From: Nitrospirales bacterium
GTDB taxonomy: Bacteria; Nitrospirota; Nitrospiria; Nitrospirales; UBA8639
DNA: 64,000 bases
Direction of reading: 5' to 3'
NCBI GenBank assembly: GCA_021604005.1
Contig: BQIV01000014.1
Coordinates: 1 to 64,000 of the forward strand
In this document: one piece after another, positions 52,625 through 61,557 of the stretch
Layout: the number at the start of each line of letters is the position of its first letter
Position numbering within the stretch: position 1 is the first letter of the stretch
Notes under the pieces: model-generated
The model's database searches: none
Told to the model about the DNA's origin: nothing
What the model saw: only the letters and a program-made list of their open reading frames with translations
Program-made: the position numbers and the translations under genes

Positions 52625-52800
52625 GGGTGGGCCACACCAACGTAAGCTTGTGTCCAAATCGGCGGTCATGAGTGATGCCGCGAGATTCTTCATCGACGTT
52701 GAGGGTGTGGATGGGAGAAGTCTCAAACCGTCTGTCCAGAAGCTGGCAGATGCGCAGCGATGTCCCTCCACCCCCGGTCCCTCTTAGCTTCTCAAGAATG
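52625..52800 (-). ncRNA. Predicted IS110 bridge RNA with readable target and donor guides
   Basis: The non-coding end upstream of the transposase. Minus-strand guides: TCGCTGCGC (52752-52760) equals the left half of the empty target plus core base; GTTTGAG (52722-52728) is the complement of the right half with core (CTCAAAC). CTGCCAG-CTT-CTGG-A-CAG between them forms the stem of the target-binding loop. Further on, AGAATCT (52683-52689) equals the IS end with core, and ACAAG (52649-52653 region on the complement of CTTGT) pairs with the other IS end. This is the order expected of a bridge RNA. Ends are approximate. Confidence 0.75.
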
Positions 52801-53095
52801 AAACGAAAAGACCATACAAGCGCAGCGAGTTAGCCCGCCCCCCAAAATGGTGTTCAGCTCATCCAATGAGCCTGGCCTGGGCGTTCATGGTTTTGGGTCC
52901 TTTTGCCTTCACAACAAAGGGTGCACCCTTCAGGATGCGACAAACAATACACTCGGCCGCCGGGAGGAACCCCGGCAGAGAACAAAAACCAAGGACGATA
53001 AACAGTGCATGTGATGAATGAGGGGATGAGAATGAACAATGTTCTTGAGTAGAAGCTCCTCTGACACTATAGCGAATCTCAATTCGGTCCAGCTA

Positions 53096-53245
53096 ATGCC
53101 TAAAGACTTTCAACGCGGTGTCAAAACCTTCAAACATCGGAAGGTTATACCCGCTTGGATTGACTGACCATGCTTGACGTTTCCTCTCACGTATTGGATA
53201 GCAAATTTGCACAAGCTGGTGCTGTATCGTTTCGGTATAACTGAG
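53096..53245. repeat. 155-bp dispersed repeat (copy 2) with a conserved open frame
   Basis: Matches the complement of 14226-14380. On the minus strand the frame reads SYTETIQHQLVQ, PIRER, NPSGYNLP, LKVF then stop, as in copy 1. It belongs to a possible 76-residue frame (53093-53323), which I do not call as a gene because copy 1 has no start. Confidence 0.65.
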
Positions 53246-53400
53246 TCGGCTATAGCTCAGCGGTCCAACGCTGGAATTAGCGAAAGTTATAGCCTTACCT
53301 TTGAGCGTATGCTTGCACGACATGCGTGATTGCGCTGTGTACGTGCGGTCAATTCAACTACACGTTATGCGGTTTCGCTATATTTGAAACGACGATAATC
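53244..53400. repeat. CTATAGC-class repeats
   Basis: GGCTATAGCT (53248) and AGTTATAGCC (53285) form an inverted pair. From 53316 CACGACATGCGTGATTGCGCTGTGT to TTTCGCTATATTTGAA aligns with 58427-58512. Another eroded set of miniature elements. Confidence 0.55.
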
Positions 53401-53490
53401 TGCTTGGACACGGTTGTTGGACGAACGATGTTATCGCAAGCCTGAGAATGAGTTGCTACAGATGAAAGACTGTAAGTCTCAGACTCATGA

Positions 53491-53520
53491 ACAAAGCCGC
53501 CTTTTGCAAGGCGACTTTGT
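53491..53520 (-). terminator. Hairpin after the arginine decarboxylase gene
   Basis: ACAAAG-C-CGCCTT, loop TTGC, AAGGCG-A-CTTTGT gives two 6-bp stems around one mismatch, 56 bp past the stop of the decarboxylase gene. No T-tract follows, so it is only a possible terminator. Confidence 0.45.
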
Positions 53521-53575
53521 CATGGATCTAAACAATAGGAAGTGAGAAGAGTGAACGTCTCAAGAGACGGGATGG

Positions 53576-54166
53576 TTACTTTTTTCGTGAGGATTTTCGC
53601 TGAGTTTCCGCCTGCATATTTTCTGGTGGAATAAAGACCCCGCACGCAACCACTGTCGTCCAAAGGTTCGGCTTTCCAATGGCCGACTGCGTAATGTTTT
53701 GAGTTCGAACAATTTTCCCACCCATCTTAAACACCTGCTCACGCTCTTTCCAGGCGACATCGGGGTCGAAATCGATGCCGAGTGTCGTCGCGAGCATTTG
53801 GGCGGCCAAGTCCTCGGTATAATCCCCGGCTTCTTCGTCGGTTTCACCATAGGCATGATGTTCGGACAGATAGCCATAGTGGGACTCACGTCCTTGAGGA
53901 ATCGCTAAGCCAATGGACGCAGAAATGAGACGATTGCGTTCGTTGGTTTCGGATCGCGCCATCACGCAAAAGGTAATTTCACCTGGATTCAGGAGTTTTT
54001 CTCCTCGTTTCCGTGGAACGATTTTACAATCCGGAGGGAAAATTGAAGACACGCTGACTAAATTACAAGCCGCAATTCCTGCACTGCGCAGGGCTTCTTC
54101 GAAAGAGGTTAATTTCTCTCGATGCACGCCCACCCCACGAGTCAAAAACATATGTGTTGGTACCAT
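53576..54166 (-). CDS. Pyruvoyl-dependent arginine decarboxylase
   Basis: 196 residues. The motif [14 protein letters not shown] contains the Ser-Ser self-cleavage site that makes the pyruvoyl cofactor. [26 protein letters not shown] at the start and [31 protein letters not shown] in the large chain match the family. It converts arginine to agmatine, the first step of an arginine-based polyamine route. A deoxyhypusine-synthase-like gene 3 kb upstream in the same direction supports that. The C-terminal tail is basic (QRKSSRKK). Confidence 0.94.
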   Translation of the reverse strand: MVPTHMFLTRGVGVHREKLTSFEEALRSAGIAACNLVSVSSIFPPDCKIVPRKRGEKLLNPGEITFCVMARSETNERNRLISASIGLAIPQGRESHYGYLSEHHAYGETDEEAGDYTEDLAAQMLATTLGIDFDPDVAWKEREQVFKMGGKIVRTQNITQSAIGKPNLWTTVVACGVFIPPENMQAETQRKSSRKK

Positions 54167-54429
54167 ACCCCCCTCCTCTTTCCTTAGAAACCGACAATAG
54201 CTACCTCATGCCTCGACCTATCCCTTCGCACACACCAGCACCCTATGCAATACGATATGAATCCGTTGTTGTATGTATGAAAAAGGTGAGTGATGAAAAG
54301 GATAGTTGAACAAACCCTCAACACAAGAGTTTGTTATTTACCAAGAACCACGGACAAGGTGCAAGAAAGAATTGGATAATTCATGTTACATTTTGATGAC
54401 GAAATCACTTCCAGTCATCTATCTTGAAT

Positions 54430-55866
54430 TCAAGACGGAGGGGTATTCAAGACCAATAACTTGGGCTCCATCAATTCCTGTATGGCGTACTTGACGCCTT
54501 CTCGACCAAGCCCAGAGTCCTTGATCCCGCCATAGGGCATGTGGTCGGCACGGAATGTCGGAATTTCATTGGCGAGGACCGCTCCCACGTCAAGTTGCTC
54601 AAACGCATGAAAGATCTTCTGTATATTCTGCGTAAAGACTCCGGCTTGCAACCCATAGCTTGAATCGTTGAGTTGTTGCACGGCATCTTCGAATTGTCGA
54701 TACGGAGTCACTGTCACGACAGGTCCGAACACTTCTTGGCAGGAAACCGTCATATGCGACTCTACATCAGTCAGCACAGTCGGCGACACGATCGAACCTT
54801 GACGCGTTCCGCCACTACGAATCGTAGCCCCTTGCGTGACCGCCTCATTGATCCATGACTCAACACGCTGAGCCGCAGGTTCGTCAATCAGCGGTCCGAC
54901 GACGGTCTCATCCCGGGCAGGATCACCCACAACCACATCTCGAACACGGCTGAGAAACTTTTCAACCACTGAATCATACATTGACTCATGTACATACACA
55001 CGTTGAACCGAGATACATGTTTGGCCTGCATAACTAAACCCACCCGTAACACAGCGCTGAACGGCAAGGTCCACATCGGCGTCCGGCTCGATGATCACCC
55101 CGGCATTCCCTCCTAATTCCAACAACACGCGTTTTTTCCCAGCCTTCACCTTTAACATCCAGCCGACGGCAGCACTTCCGGTAAAGCTCAAGGCCTGGAA
55201 ACCGTCATCTTGAACGAGCGACTCAGCCAGATCATTGTGACAGGGAATAACGTTGATGGATCCGGCTGGGAAGTCGGATTGCACAATCACCTCACCTAAC
55301 AACAGAGCCGTCAGCGGAGTCTGCGGAGCCGGTTTAATGACAATAGGATTTCCTGCAGCCAGACTAGGCGCCACTTTATGAGCTACCAAATTCAGGGGAA
55401 AGTTAAATGGCGTAATCCCCAACACCGGTCCAATCGGAAACCGGCGAAGTATCCCCGTGTAGTGCTCCATCCCTGCCTGACGATCCATCGGGATGATCTC
55501 GCCTGGGATACGTGTGGTTTCTTCACTCGCAATGAGAAATGTTTGAATAGCACGGTCCACTTCCCGGCGAGCATCGGATATCGGCTTCCCAGCTTCTTCG
55601 CTAATGGTTTTCGCAAATTCTTCGCGTCGACGTTGAAGCGAATCGGCAATGTGGTGCAAGCCCTTTGCCCTCGCATGAGCTGGAAAACTTCGTAGATGCG
55701 TAGACGCGGCCGATGTGGATTGGAGAACTTGAGAAATTTCCGGCTCACCGGCTTGGCAGACCTGCGCCAGAACATGTTGATCGTATGGATTACAAACCGG
55801 TTCAGTGTGAGAAGTCCGAATCCATTCGGAGCCGATGAGAAAAGCCCGGGGAGAGTCTGTCGACAT
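54430..55866 (-). CDS. Aldehyde dehydrogenase (NAD(P)-dependent)
   Basis: 478 residues from ATG 55866. Visible family motifs: FNFPLNLVAHKVAPSLAAGNPIVIKPA, FTGSAAVGW, LELGGNAGV (general base Glu), GQTCISVQRVYVH (catalytic Cys), CQEVFGPVVTV and ANEIPTFRADHMPYGGIKDSG. The composition resembles lactaldehyde/succinate-semialdehyde-type enzymes. The physiological aldehyde is unknown; placed between polyamine genes it might oxidise an aminoaldehyde, which is inference. Confidence 0.93.
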   Translation of the reverse strand: MSTDSPRAFLIGSEWIRTSHTEPVCNPYDQHVLAQVCQAGEPEISQVLQSTSAASTHLRSFPAHARAKGLHHIADSLQRRREEFAKTISEEAGKPISDARREVDRAIQTFLIASEETTRIPGEIIPMDRQAGMEHYTGILRRFPIGPVLGITPFNFPLNLVAHKVAPSLAAGNPIVIKPAPQTPLTALLLGEVIVQSDFPAGSINVIPCHNDLAESLVQDDGFQALSFTGSAAVGWMLKVKAGKKRVLLELGGNAGVIIEPDADVDLAVQRCVTGGFSYAGQTCISVQRVYVHESMYDSVVEKFLSRVRDVVVGDPARDETVVGPLIDEPAAQRVESWINEAVTQGATIRSGGTRQGSIVSPTVLTDVESHMTVSCQEVFGPVVTVTPYRQFEDAVQQLNDSSYGLQAGVFTQNIQKIFHAFEQLDVGAVLANEIPTFRADHMPYGGIKDSGLGREGVKYAIQELMEPKLLVLNTPPS

Positions 55867-55883
55867 AATTCCCGCCACGAAGG

Positions 55884-56168
55884 TTAGGGGGTAAGCGGAC
55901 CATCAGCCAGCATTGCCGAATCAGCAACCGAGGGAGAAACATGAGATGGCGCTCCAGCGGCTTGCGCTTTGGCAATTAACTCTGGCGTACCCCATTCTTC
56001 TAATGACTCGAAGGCAAAAGGCTCAAAGGTTGATACGGCGCCACAGCCTGGACACCCTTGAATAGGAACTTTGGCTCTAAACACCTCTTCGAGACATTCC
56101 ATGCACACAAATAAATCGGGTTCGCCTTGCGAACATTCTACAGACCAATACATCAAAGAATCTGACAT
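55884..56168 (-). CDS. Zinc-ribbon protein of unknown function
   Basis: 94 residues from MSDSLMYWSVE; a longer frame begins at 56204. Two pairs of cysteines (CMEC and CPGC) separated by 17 residues suggest a zinc ribbon. The C-terminal half (PELIAKAQAAGAPSHVSPSVADSAMLADGPLTP) is low in complexity. It is 17 bp upstream of the aldehyde dehydrogenase start and is likely co-transcribed. No family recognised. Confidence 0.68.
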   Translation of the reverse strand: MSDSLMYWSVECSQGEPDLFVCMECLEEVFRAKVPIQGCPGCGAVSTFEPFAFESLEEWGTPELIAKAQAAGAPSHVSPSVADSAMLADGPLTP

Positions 56169-56251
56169 AATACGTAACGTTCCCTTTATGTTAAAACGAC
56201 TCAACGTCGGACAACAGCCTTACTCCGGGCCATTCCAGACGTAGCAATGTG

Positions 56252-56938
56252 TTACGACGCCTCTTGCGATGGCACAGACTGTAAGACTTTTTCAATTTCC
56301 TCTTGAAACACATCGAATGGGAAGGCTCCAGGAATCATGACCATTTCGCCATCTTTCGGAAGCGACGTGACAAAAATAACGAATCCCGGCGTACCTCGAA
56401 CTCCGAGTGTTCCACCTTCAATTCGATCTTGATAAATCGCCTTCACGTAACTATCGCCGCTGACGCATTCCGAAAACTTTTCGGTATCTAGCCCTAACTC
56501 TTTTGCGTACCCGGTCAGTTGCTCCGGCTCGAATTGTTGATCACTATTAAACAACCGGTCATGCATCGGCCAGTAGGCATCCTGTGCTCCGGCACAACGA
56601 GCCGCCTGCGACGCTTGAAGTCCAGGCCCTCCTGGAGCACGCGGGAAATCACGATAGACAAACCGGACTTTTCCCGTATCGATATATTCCGACAACAGGC
56701 GAGGGAAGGTTTCATGAAAAAACTTTTCACAAAACCCGCAGGTGAAGTCTGAATATTCCAATACGGTCACCGGAGCCTTTGGATCGCCGCGCACAATATC
56801 GGTATCTCGAACAAGAAAATCAGTCGAGGTTTCCGCAACAGCCAAAGAGGTGATGACCAAGAGCAACAGGCCAAATATGGAAGCCTGAACACAGCGAAAC
56901 ACCCGCTTGCGAGACGTATGTAATGGCATATGAAGCAT
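56252..56938 (-). CDS. DsbA-like periplasmic thiol oxidoreductase
   Basis: 228 residues from ATG 56938; the open frame extends further upstream without support. A signal peptide (FGLLLLVITSLAVAETS) precedes a thioredoxin fold. The motif DFTCGFCEKFFHETFPRL has the active site CGFC, and the cis-Pro loop is GVRGTPGFVIF. An inserted helical domain carries ASQAARCAGAQDAYWPMHDRLF. It belongs to the DsbA/DsbG-like group that forms or isomerises periplasmic disulphides. Extra cysteines (CAG, SECVSGD) match the family. Confidence 0.9.
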   Translation of the reverse strand: MLHMPLHTSRKRVFRCVQASIFGLLLLVITSLAVAETSTDFLVRDTDIVRGDPKAPVTVLEYSDFTCGFCEKFFHETFPRLLSEYIDTGKVRFVYRDFPRAPGGPGLQASQAARCAGAQDAYWPMHDRLFNSDQQFEPEQLTGYAKELGLDTEKFSECVSGDSYVKAIYQDRIEGGTLGVRGTPGFVIFVTSLPKDGEMVMIPGAFPFDVFQEEIEKVLQSVPSQEAS

Positions 56939-57073
56939 AGAGTTTACGTTCTTTATCCAAAGGTTGACAATAACGACACAGTGAACATACCAAGAGGCTA
57001 TTGTGTCATTCTCGATAAGCCGTTGTCGAGTCTCACGCATGGAAGTGAGAGAGACTCATCCCTCCACCGCGTC

Positions 57074-58174
57074 TTATTTTTTCGATAGACGTTCAAGAAG
57101 GCCCATCATCAGAATTGGCCAGACGACTGTCGCATCACTCAACACTTCCGAGAATTGCCCACCTTCATGCTGTGGGACAAACTTTCCCCACGACACCCCT
57201 TCTTGGTACGTGCAACCACTTAGCCCTCCCCAATAATCCGGCTCCGGGCATATCCGCACGCCATAATGAAAGCGCGGCGGCGTCAAATTTGTTCCAAGCC
57301 GGACATTCAGTATTTCAATGTAGGGCGGCGTTTGTTGCGCCCAGTTCCGTGGCACTCCCCCCCCAATCGTAAAGATTCCCAGACGTTTGGCAGACAGGAG
57401 TTGTTCCGTGTAGCTATTGAGATCGAGAAATGGATTAAAGGTCGGTCGATGCTGCTGCAACCGCGCCCATATGTCTTGGGTTTTACCATTTTCTGATGGA
57501 TGCTCATGCCCTTTTCGATAGTGCTCGGCCATCGCCCAGATGGAGACATCAAGCCCAAGCTCTGAATCCGTAAACGCCGGGATGTAGACGGGAACACCTT
57601 TCGTATAGGCACTCTTAAGAATAGCCGGTCCCTCGAACTGTTCGGCAAGCGTTTGACCAAGTTCACGATTCAGCCGCTCCGACGACAGCTGTTCATCGGG
57701 AGATAATCGCTTTAACGTCTCACCAACCACCTCTTCAACATGATTTAAGTTTAATTCCATCTCCAGCGTGTCATACACACGATTATAGCCCTTTTCGTAT
57801 AACTCGGGATCGCTCATGGTGGGTTGATACTTATAATGCGTCGCGCCAACGGCTTCGCTCATGCCGTGTGCCATGAGCGCACCGGTTGAGACTACGGCTT
57901 GCACCATGCCTTGATCAATCATGGTGCTAATGATTTTCCCCATCTTGGCAATGGTCATCGCTCCTGACAGAGTCAACACCACCTTGCAGTCGGGATCTTC
58001 GATCATGTTGGTTAAAATATCAAATGCTTCCCCCAATCGACGTCCGCCAAAGGCTGTTTTTTTCATGGCTTCCAACAAATCAGAAAATGAATGGACGGCA
58101 TGCGGATCAAGCGATTCAAGCGCCTCTAGTCCATCTTCTTTTCCATCATGGAACTGTCGTGTGTTCATAATCAT
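57074..58174 (-). CDS. Deoxyhypusine synthase-like protein
   Basis: 366 residues. Family motifs: VVLTLSGAMTIAKMGKII, VVSTGALMAHGMSEAVG, a long acidic helix region, YIPAFTDSELGLDVSIWA, RLGIFTIGGGVPRNWAQQ and GCTYQEGVSWGKFVPQ, whose Lys matches the enzyme-intermediate lysine of deoxyhypusine synthase. Bacteria lack the eIF5A substrate, and bacterial members make homospermidine or related polyamines by NAD-dependent aminobutyl transfer. With an arginine decarboxylase nearby, a polyamine role is likely. Exact product not determinable. Confidence 0.9.
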   Translation of the reverse strand: MIMNTRQFHDGKEDGLEALESLDPHAVHSFSDLLEAMKKTAFGGRRLGEAFDILTNMIEDPDCKVVLTLSGAMTIAKMGKIISTMIDQGMVQAVVSTGALMAHGMSEAVGATHYKYQPTMSDPELYEKGYNRVYDTLEMELNLNHVEEVVGETLKRLSPDEQLSSERLNRELGQTLAEQFEGPAILKSAYTKGVPVYIPAFTDSELGLDVSIWAMAEHYRKGHEHPSENGKTQDIWARLQQHRPTFNPFLDLNSYTEQLLSAKRLGIFTIGGGVPRNWAQQTPPYIEILNVRLGTNLTPPRFHYGVRICPEPDYWGGLSGCTYQEGVSWGKFVPQHEGGQFSEVLSDATVVWPILMMGLLERLSKK

Positions 58175-58317
58175 CTCATCTGTTGTTCAATAAATAATAC
58201 TGAGGTCGAATCAGTCTAGCACAGCGCGGAAAGATTTCAGGAGAGGAATAAGTGTGAAACTTTATGACGTACGACCTGTGGCAAGCGAACACTTGCTGTA
58301 CATGCCTTCAGGAAGGT

Positions 58318-58395
58318 TGGTGGTCCCAACGGGATTTGAACCCGTGTCTGCACCTTGAGAGGGTGCCGTCCTAGGCCAAGCTAGACGATGGGACC
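58318..58395 (-). tRNA. tRNA-Glu (CTC anticodon)
   Basis: On the minus strand GGTCCCA pairs with TGGGACC; the D arm CGTCTAGCTTGGCCTAGGAC is typical of tRNA-Glu. The anticodon stem GCACC/GGTGC holds loop CTCTCAA with anticodon CTC, reading GAG. The T arm is ACGGG-TTCAAAT-CCCGT, the discriminator is A, and CCA is encoded. Confidence 0.95.
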
Positions 58396-58426
58396 AATCT
58401 GCGCAATACCTGTTTCACGTTCGTTG

Positions 58427-58512
58427 CCACGACGTGCGTGATTGCGCTGTGTCCGTGATGCTAATTCGGCGGAACGTTCTCTGGTTTCGCTATAATTGAA
58501 TCGGCTATAGCG
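58427..58512. repeat. CTATAGC-class dispersed repeat
   Basis: CCACGACGTGCGTGATTGCGCTGTGT to GGTTTCGCTATAATTGAATCGGCTATAGCG. It aligns with 53316-53400 and, in part, with the gene-interrupting element at 38140-38236. It lies just upstream of tRNA-Glu. Confidence 0.6.
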
Positions 58513-58663
58513 GAAGTCTCGGCAAAGGGCTCTCGTTCGCCTCATTATCCAGGGAACGAAACTGTACCACAGGGGTGTTGCCCGCGCAATAATTCTTCAC
58601 GATTCGCACGCAGCAATCGTGTCATCATATAAAACACACGGACCATCACAAAGTGGGCATGCG

Positions 58664-59104
58664 TCAAATACTCCTCGACGGCGCGCCCCACTGTTTCCCA
58701 TTGACTCTGATAAAGCCACGCATGAACGGATGAATACCGCAATGATAGGCATAGTCGCCAGGCGGTAAATCAGGAAGCACGAAGTGTTCGCCTGGCTCGA
58801 GCATTTGGGACTCAAATGCACATTTCGATCGTCGCAGGCAATCGTCCGCCAGGATGGAATGCCGCTCTCTTCCTCTATTTTCCCATTGAATCACCGACCC
58901 AGCTTCGGCCGAAACACTGTGGGGAGAAAAAAACGGAGGATGCTGTTGAATGTGAATAGAGACTCTCGATGACAGCGCTTGACCGTTAACCGAAAAAGAC
59001 CGTCCCAGCACCCCGGCAAGAAGAACCGTCATGATCACAAGAGTCAGCACGGGCCAATGCATGTACTTATTCCTCATGGTAGACATTCTCGTGGTATTGT
59101 TCAC
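58664..59104 (-). CDS. Exported cupredoxin-like protein
   Basis: 146 residues from a GTG 7 bp after the HtrA stop; ATGs at 59086 and 59077 are alternatives. A signal anchor (WPVLTLVIMTVLLAGVLG) precedes a plastocyanin-like domain. The type 1 copper ligands are His in ENRGRERHSIL and Cys-His-Met in YHCGIHPFMRG. It is probably a small periplasmic electron carrier, reasonable in an organism living on nitrite oxidation, though partners are unknown. The gene is coupled to htrA. Confidence 0.87.
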   Translation of the reverse strand: MNNTTRMSTMRNKYMHWPVLTLVIMTVLLAGVLGRSFSVNGQALSSRVSIHIQQHPPFFSPHSVSAEAGSVIQWENRGRERHSILADDCLRRSKCAFESQMLEPGEHFVLPDLPPGDYAYHCGIHPFMRGFIRVNGKQWGAPSRSI

Positions 59105-59111
59105 GGATCTC

Positions 59112-60641
59112 TTACGGTTTGATCGTAAGAAAAATTGTTCTCGCCCCTCGTTTCAACAAGACGAGCACCGACGTCGTTTCTCCCAGTTCACTGGCAATCG
59201 CGTCAAAGTCTTCAATGGTTCGTATCGCCTTTCGATTGACCTCAAGAAGCATATCGCCCTTTCGAAGACCGGCCCGATCAGCCGGAGCATCGGGGTCCAC
59301 ACGTGCAATCAAGACCCCTCGATCGTCGGATGTTTGACCAGATGCTACCGGGTGAACAGTCACACCTGAAAGCGCATGTTTCCCAGTCGATTGCTCATCG
59401 GGCTTACTCGACAAGGACGCTACATCCTTCGGCATCTCCCCAATATCAGCGCTCAACTCACGGACTTCACCATCTCGCCAGACGGAAAGCGTCACGCCGG
59501 AATTTGGTGACGTTTCAGCCACGAGCGACCGCAGATGGGTAGGATCTTTGACTGGCTTTCCATTAAAGCGACGAATGATATCACCTCGTTGTACCCCGGC
59601 GTGTCCCGCTGGACTATCGGCAAATACATCTCCCACCAACGCCCCTGCCGTATCCGGAACATCAAATTGCTCGGCCAAGTCATACGTAAGTTCTTGAATC
59701 GACACGCCCAGCCAACCGCGAATCACCTTGCCATGTCCAATCAGACTTTCCATCACATTTTTCACCATGCGGCTGGGAATGGCAAAACCAATCCCCATGT
59801 ACCCGCCGGTTTGTGAAAAAATAGCGGTATTGATGCCAATGAGCTGACCCGAGAGATTCACTAAGGCACCACCGGAGTTTCCGGGGTTGATCGCGGCATC
59901 CGTTTGGATGAAGTTTTCGTAATCGACTATCCCCATGTTTGCTCGACCCACGGCACTGATAATTCCCATCGTCACGGTTTGGTTAAGGCCAAAGGGATTG
60001 CCGACAGCCAAAACCATTTCCCCGACTTGCAGCGCACTCGAATCTCCCCAAGGCAACGTCGGTAAGCCCGTGGCCTCAACTTTAATCACGGCGAGATCGG
60101 TTTTGGGATCGGTCCCAATCAACTTGGCGGGAAATTTCCGTTTATCGCTAAACAACACCGTCAACTCATCGGCCTTCTCAACCACGTGATTATTGGTCAC
60201 GATGTATCCATCAGACCGCACAACCACGCCTGAGCCCAATCCTTGTTCTTTCCTCTTACGGGGTTGCTTGAACCGCTCTTCAAATTCTTCCCCAAAAAAT
60301 CTTCGAAAAAACGGATCATTAAAAAACGGAGATTGTTGAGACCCTTTCGAATGTGCCACTTTTCGGCTTGACGAAATATTTACCACCGACGCCATGGCCT
60401 CTTTCGACACTTTGATAAACGTATCATTCGAGGGAAGTGAAACAGTAGCGACGTTCATACCCCGAACCTCCGACTCTGACTCAGCACTCCTCGTCGTCGC
60501 TTCGGCGACAGGAGCAGACCCGCCTGGCACTTCGGAACATTGGACAAATGCGCTGAGTATACAGATAGCTACAATTATGCCAACGCCATATGCTTGGTAC
60601 TGTATGAAGGAAGAAAGATACGGCTTGGAACCCACTTGCAT
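59112..60641 (-). CDS. Periplasmic serine protease of the HtrA/DegP family
   Basis: 509 residues. An N-terminal membrane anchor or signal (YGVGIIVAICILSAFVQC) is followed by the trypsin-like domain with His in IVTNNHVVEKAD, Asp in TDPKTDLAVIKVEA and Ser in NPGNSGGALVN. Two PDZ domains follow (about 300-390 and 420-505). It degrades or refolds damaged envelope proteins. The charged linker PRKRKEQGLGSG before the active-site His is usual in DegP. A cupredoxin gene follows closely. Confidence 0.95.
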   Translation of the reverse strand: MQVGSKPYLSSFIQYQAYGVGIIVAICILSAFVQCSEVPGGSAPVAEATTRSAESESEVRGMNVATVSLPSNDTFIKVSKEAMASVVNISSSRKVAHSKGSQQSPFFNDPFFRRFFGEEFEERFKQPRKRKEQGLGSGVVVRSDGYIVTNNHVVEKADELTVLFSDKRKFPAKLIGTDPKTDLAVIKVEATGLPTLPWGDSSALQVGEMVLAVGNPFGLNQTVTMGIISAVGRANMGIVDYENFIQTDAAINPGNSGGALVNLSGQLIGINTAIFSQTGGYMGIGFAIPSRMVKNVMESLIGHGKVIRGWLGVSIQELTYDLAEQFDVPDTAGALVGDVFADSPAGHAGVQRGDIIRRFNGKPVKDPTHLRSLVAETSPNSGVTLSVWRDGEVRELSADIGEMPKDVASLSSKPDEQSTGKHALSGVTVHPVASGQTSDDRGVLIARVDPDAPADRAGLRKGDMLLEVNRKAIRTIEDFDAIASELGETTSVLVLLKRGARTIFLTIKP

Positions 60642-60861
60642 GAATCGCTCCTTTCACACACAAAAATCTCTACCTACGGTTACGCTCGACAGCAGAGAGT
60701 GACGCTCTCTCACCCTGTATGTATCATATCATCTTGTCTTCGTTAAGCGTAATCGTTCATTTTTTCCACACATTTCTAGAAATATACGGACAACACACCC
60801 ACTGGGGGTTGAGCTGCGACACATACCTGAATTCTAAAAATTGAAGATACGCAGGGAAGGA

Positions 60862-61557
60862 CTACACTCGAGAAGGCGGACGATGCACAACAACTCCTTG
60901 AGGCGTTCCGACAATCAGCGTTGAGGTCATGCCAACAAACAACCCGCTCTCAACAACCCCGGGAATGTCATGCAACTGTTGAGCAAGTCTCGAGGGATTT
61001 GCAATAGCGGGTCCGTGTAAATCCAGAATATAATGTTGATTATCTGTCACAAAGGCCTGGCCGTTTCGCTCTCGTCGCGTCGCGCGATACCCCAATTGCT
61101 CAATAGCGCGCACCGTACTCGGCCATCCAAATGGCGTCACCTCAACGGGAAGAGGAAATGCCACACCTAATGACGACACAAGTTTGCCGTCGTCAACAAT
61201 CACGACAAACTGCTTGGCATTCGCGGCAATAATTTTTTCACGCAGCAAGGCTCCGCCGCCACCTTTTATCAGATTCAGTTGTGGGTCGACCTCATCGGCT
61301 CCATCAATTGCGACATCAACACTCCAATAATCTTCATCTTGTAAGATTGGAATATGCAGTTGCGAGGCCATGAGGGCGGTCTCTTGAGATGTTGGGACAC
61401 CTTGTATCCGTAGTCCTTCTTGTACTCGGGGAGCTAGAGCTTCAAGGAGATATCGAACGGTGGACCCTGTCCCCAGCCCGACGGTGTTTCCATCGTGAAT
61501 ACATTCAAGAGACTTTTCTGCCGCCGCCTTCTTAAGATTCCATGTTTCAGGTTTCAT
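60862..61557 (-). CDS. rpiA: Ribose-5-phosphate isomerase A
   Basis: 231 residues. Motifs VGLGTGSTVRYLLEAL, VDVAIDGADEVDPQLNLIKGGGGALLREKIIA and VEVTPFGW match RpiA; the catalytic Asp, Lys and Glu lie in these segments. It interconverts ribose-5-phosphate and ribulose-5-phosphate in the pentose phosphate pathway. It lies 82 bp downstream of a glucokinase gene in the same direction, so both are likely in one carbohydrate operon. Confidence 0.95.
   Translation of the reverse strand: MKPETWNLKKAAAEKSLECIHDGNTVGLGTGSTVRYLLEALAPRVQEGLRIQGVPTSQETALMASQLHIPILQDEDYWSVDVAIDGADEVDPQLNLIKGGGGALLREKIIAANAKQFVVIVDDGKLVSSLGVAFPLPVEVTPFGWPSTVRAIEQLGYRATRRERNGQAFVTDNQHYILDLHGPAIANPSRLAQQLHDIPGVVESGLFVGMTSTLIVGTPQGVVVHRPPSRV

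Larger units (their letters stand above)
51764..52820 (-). mobile_element. IS110-family insertion sequence, bounded by comparison with its empty site
   Basis: 1057 bp (ambiguous by the 2-bp CT core). The left edge is fixed by GTTTGAG (51757-51763) and the right edge by CGCAGCGAG (52821-52829), which are adjacent in the intact MITE at 13749-13763. On the minus strand the element reads CTTGTATGG at its start and ATAGAAT at its end with CT at both junctions. There is no longer target duplication, as is usual for IS110. It carries one DEDD-type transposase (frameshifted) and about 230 bp of upstream non-coding sequence. Confidence 0.88.
51675..53068 (-). mobile_element. Second copy of the MITE, split by an IS110 element
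   Basis: 51675-51763 and 52821-53068 match the complement of the 346-bp MITE at 13503-13848: left end AGTTTTTAACTTTTTC, then GCCTGCAGGCCAGT, CATACTGGGCGGGCTTGTTTGAG, and after the IS CGCAGCGAGTTAGCCCGCCC, GCCTGGCCTGGGCGT, GTTCTTGAG. The right terminus is missing or replaced by a CTATAGCG word (53070). Similar CTATAGCGAATC words flank both outer ends (51637 and 53069). Confidence 0.75.

Noticed and set aside
53093-53323. 76-residue leftward frame containing NPSGYNLP
   Set aside because: The conserved part belongs to a dispersed repeat whose other copy has no start codon; treated as a repeat, not a gene.
58545-58742. 65-residue leftward frame overlapping the cupredoxin end
   Set aside because: It overlaps a clear cupredoxin with copper ligands in another frame, and I recognise no motif; a short downstream peptide cannot be excluded.
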